A stretch of 64,000 nucleotides of DNA from Clostridia bacterium (GTDB lineage Bacteria > Bacillota > Clostridia > UMGS1810): NCBI GenBank assembly GCA_017481205.1, contig JAFUPN010000010.1, forward strand, positions 17,365-81,364. The letters are read 5' to 3'. A program made the position numbers and the translations under genes. Below are positions 61,537 through 64,000 of the stretch, piece after piece; the stretch's first letter is position 1, and each line of letters begins with the position of its first letter. Under the pieces are notes generated by a model that had not been told where the DNA came from, made no database searches, and saw only the letters and a list, made by a program, of their open reading frames with translations.

Positions 61537-61573
61537 ATTTTATTTCTCCATTATTTCAATTTTATAATCAATT

Positions 61574-61791
61574 ACGGAAGACTGTCGAATAATTCGTGAT
61601 TTTGTTCGCCAGGATGTGGAGATGTCAGACTGTCGAATTATTATCATTTTTATTTGCCATTCTATAGGGACGGGGAGCTTTTTGCACAGAAAATCAGGAT
61701 TTTCCATGCAAAAAGGATGCAAAGCATCCGACTGCCACCGTCCCTGAATGGCTCTTTTGTGTGACAATTGAATTATTCAACAGTCTGACGG
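61574..61791. repeat. MITE-like repeat, family B copy 2 (composite)
   Basis: Contains an end-fragment (61574-61622, inverse of 22998-23042) followed by a 168-bp element (61624-61791) with terminal inverted repeats GTCAGACTGTCGAATTATT / inverse of CCGTCAGACTGTTGAATAAT. The right 45 bp match the left end of the copy at 22883. The right end overlaps the 3' end of the PfkB kinase gene. Confidence 0.8.
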
Positions 61792-62687
61792 TTCAGTTGC
61801 TGCAAAAGCTCTTTTGAATATACAGGTACTGCTTCAACATGACCGACAACATAGCCACTAAGAACAATTGCGTCGGAAAGACATTTTTCCACTGATTCAC
61901 CCTTGAGATATGCATTGATATATGCAGCAAAGAAGCTATCGCCGGCTCCTACTGTAGAAACCACTTTACAATCAGTTTTTTCAGAAAAGACAAACTCATC
62001 ATTTTCCCTTATATACACAGCTGCTCCGTCTTTGTCAAGAGTGAGAAGTATATATTCTATATTATATCTTCTTGCAAGGTCATTGCAAAGCTCCCTGAGG
62101 CTTGCTTCTGTTCCGTCATACTCTGACAAGCCTGTCTCAGAAAAGATATAAGCCTCCTCACGGCTGAATTTAAGTATATTGCAGACATTTAATCCATATT
62201 CGATTATCTCTCTGCAATAAAAATGCTGACGTATATTTACATCGAAAAATATGTTATCCCACTTGCAGGAGCTGACAAGTTTTTTTGCAGTATTTTCAGA
62301 AATTTTGCTTCTCATGGCAAGTGTGCCGATATACAGGGATTTTGAATCTGATAGATTTATACAGGAAATATCCTCATCACTGACAGATATATAGTCATAT
62401 GCAACCTCCTCAACCAAAGTATACGAAGGAATTTTAGCATCATTCAATGTCACATTGCACACTCCGGTTGGCTTTTCTGAAAGCTTGACATATGTTCCGT
62501 CCACATTTTTTACTGATACACATTCAAGTGTCTCTCTGCCAAGGTCATCCTCTCCTACTGCAGATACAAGATATGACTTTATACCAAGACTTGACAGATG
62601 TGCACTAAAATTAAAAGGAGCACCACCGATAACCTTATTATCAGGATAGACATCCCAGAGAATTTCCCCAAATACATAAACGCTCAT
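61773..62687 (-). CDS. PfkB-family carbohydrate kinase (fructokinase-like)
   Basis: ATP-dependent sugar kinase, 304 residues. The start MSVYVFGEILWDVYPDNKVIGGAPFNFSAHLSSLG is the fructokinase-type N-terminus with the GGAPxN substrate motif. VNIRQHFYC and the signature STVGAGDSFFAAYINAYLKGE with catalytic Asp are present. AAGGGG precedes the ATG. The last residues (RQTVE) and stop codon are encoded by the inverted-repeat end of a MITE-like element, so the native C-terminus was probably a little different. Substrate (fructose or another sugar) is uncertain. Confidence 0.88.
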   Translation of the reverse strand: MSVYVFGEILWDVYPDNKVIGGAPFNFSAHLSSLGIKSYLVSAVGEDDLGRETLECVSVKNVDGTYVKLSEKPTGVCNVTLNDAKIPSYTLVEEVAYDYISVSDEDISCINLSDSKSLYIGTLAMRSKISENTAKKLVSSCKWDNIFFDVNIRQHFYCREIIEYGLNVCNILKFSREEAYIFSETGLSEYDGTEASLRELCNDLARRYNIEYILLTLDKDGAAVYIRENDEFVFSEKTDCKVVSTVGAGDSFFAAYINAYLKGESVEKCLSDAIVLSGYVVGHVEAVPVYSKELLQQLNRQTVE

Positions 62688-62903
62688 AAAAAATCCCCTT
62701 TCAGTTTTATGTATAAATTATATAATTTTGTCAAGTTAGGTGAACAGTGAATAATAGGACCTACTAAATTATCTATAAAAATTCCACTGATTTCTACTGA
62801 ACAAATTCTTTTAGAACCTGCGAGAATACTCAATTTTCTCACTATGATATTATATCATAAATATGTAAAGATTGCAAACTATTCTTTATAAATGGATAAC
62901 ATA

Positions 62904-63017
62904 TCAATGCTTTTTTGTTGTTTTCAACAATTCCATTCTTTTATCTTCGTCATCTTGTGGTGACATCTGTTCCGGTGTTCCAACCCGGCAATAAATTGCG
63001 AATTTGTAATTTGGCAT
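62904..63017 (-). CDS. 37-residue ORF resembling a resolvase N-terminus with Ser-to-Gly change
   Basis: ATG 63017 to TGA 62904 encodes MPNYKFAIYCRVGTPEQ then MSPQDDEDKRMELLKTTKKH. Active serine recombinases read YCRVST at this place, so the nucleophile is replaced by Gly. It lies 55 bp downstream of the recombinase C-terminal fragment at 63073, in the same direction, with a weak purine-rich region upstream. It may be a pseudogene scrap or a small accessory ORF of the mobile element. The rest of 62688-63072 is AT-rich with no further gene seen. Confidence 0.5.
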   Translation of the reverse strand: MPNYKFAIYCRVGTPEQMSPQDDEDKRMELLKTTKKH

Positions 63018-63072
63018 TTTTCTCTTTTTCTTTTTCACTGAATTTCCTCACTCTTTCTTAATAGTCTCGTTT

Positions 63073-64000
63073 TTAACATTCAAAGATATTTTTAAAATTC
63101 CATTTCACCTCAACTCTCCCCTCTTTGCTTACGATCATTTTGCTTATTAATTTTTCAATAACACTTCTATCAATCTTTTTAATCGCTCCAATCTCTTTAT
63201 ATGTTTTCACAGTTGTTTCTTTTTCTTTCTTTTTGGCAAGAACGGTTTTCTGCTTTTTCTTCAGTTCCCTGATGTTGTCTTCAACTTTGATTTGCTCTCG
63301 CTCTACTTCATTGGATAACTTCATATACTCTTCATCAGAGATCTGGTTGTCCATAAGTTTTTGGAAAAGCTTTTCTTTTTTTATTTTCAACCTATCCAAT
63401 CTGCCAACTTCGTTTTGAAGTTCTCTTTTTACTGAACCCAATTCATTTGTTGATGTAGTAACATCATTATTGAATTTTGCTATTTTTTCTTTGCTATTCT
63501 TCAACACAAATTTAAGTGCATCATCAATCATGGCTATCAAATCATCTTCATGAATCTTTTTATCATAGCATCCCGGATTGTTTTCTGTTAATAATGGAGT
63601 TTGGCAAAGAAGAACATGATTTTTAGACCAAGTATACAAATTCCTTCCGCAGCATCCGCATACAACTTTTCCGCTGAATAATGTTGTCCCCATTGTAACA
63701 CCTTTACGCGATTCTCCTTTTCTAGACTTGGCTTTGTTAAACAATTCTTCGCTTACAATCGGTTCATGAGCATTCTCGGTAACAATCCACTTGTCTCTTG
63801 GAACTCTTGTAGAAGTTTTACCACGAATTTTATCCACTTTATATCTCCCGAATATAAGCTTGTATGATACAAACTTTGTTGTATTGCGTATCTGATGGAT
63901 TATGCACTGCTGTATTTCTGTCTTTGGATATACTGCTTCAATTGCTGCCGGGAAGCCTGTAAGTCCGTCTACACAAGCTATCAATATGTCTTGTAATCCT
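63073..64000 (-). pseudogene. IS256-type transposase fragment joined to serine recombinase C-terminus (chimeric remnant)
   Basis: One open frame entering from the right edge. The first part, from the edge to about 63855 (ILIACVDGLTGFPAAIEAVY, TEIQQCIIHQIRNTTKFVSYK), is the middle of an IS256/mutator-type transposase. Immediately after, LIFGRYKVDKIRGKTSTRVP, RDKWIVTENAHEPIVSEELF, a zinc ribbon (VVCGCCGRNLYTWSK...CQTPLLTENNPGC) and a long coiled coil (VKRELQNEVGRLDRLKIKKE...) are the C-terminal half of a large serine recombinase. The catalytic domain is missing. This is a deletion or insertion scar between two mobile genes. No activity is expected. Confidence 0.8.

Overview
The window looks like a chromosomal piece of a spore-forming, anaerobic, moderately AT-rich member of the Clostridia (Oscillospiraceae/Ruminococcaceae-like; the family is an inference). 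The grounds are a SpoIID fragment and CwlD, a fused FeoA-FeoB, RNase J, SLH-domain surface proteins, Cys-rich clostridial proteins, AGGAGG-type ribosome binding sites and TTGACA/TATAAT promoters. I saw no rRNA, tRNA or CRISPR.

Layout. 1-13.1 kb: SpoIID (cut by the edge), citrate synthase, CwlD, a small membrane protein, thrS, radA, then a minus-strand run secA-prfB-stalk/SurA-like protein, and mtnN. 13.2-23.6 kb: the most unusual region. A conserved-looking Cys-rich gene is cut into a 5' part (23567-23109) and a 3' part (13604-13215) by a 9,513-bp block. The block carries a short serine recombinase, an SLH protein and a 2,304-residue SLH protein with 15 InlB-type repeats. Both junctions share the 8-bp core ACAGAAGT. 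Joining at the core restores one 279-codon frame, and the excised circle would carry a perfect 10-bp inverted repeat around the core. This is the architecture of a 'skin'-like intervening element. Promoter-like sites at the recombinase and at the split gene resemble mother-cell sporulation sigma sites, but weakly.

23.7-26 kb: a CpsB-CpsD-CpsC type tyrosine phosphatase/kinase/adaptor trio without polysaccharide genes. 26-33.5 kb: ung, typA, rpmE, mntP, a VOC protein, a membrane protein, a DnaJ-domain protein, a DUF5685 protein and a RodA/FtsW protein. 33.7-42.5 kb: a serine hydrolase, a GH26-like enzyme with stalk domains, and a purine salvage and uptake operon (xpt, BMP lipoprotein, NupO/P/Q-type ABC transporter). 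42.6-51.7 kb: rpsB-tsf, then pyrH-frr-uppS-cdsA-dxr-rseP, then rnj, the classical translation/isoprenoid/envelope cluster. 51.7-59.1 kb: a glycan locus (epimerase, GH78-like, sialidase-like, GH2) divergent from an AraC regulator. 59.1-64 kb: FeoAB, a PfkB sugar kinase, then mobile-element debris (a 37-codon ORF resembling a resolvase N-terminus with Ser changed to Gly, and an IS256 transposase fragment joined to a serine recombinase C-terminus).

Several families of short non-coding, palindromic, MITE-like repeats are scattered through the window. They sit in 5' leaders (citrate synthase, typA, GH78-like) or supply the last codons of genes (PfkB kinase, AraC regulator, GH26-like enzyme).
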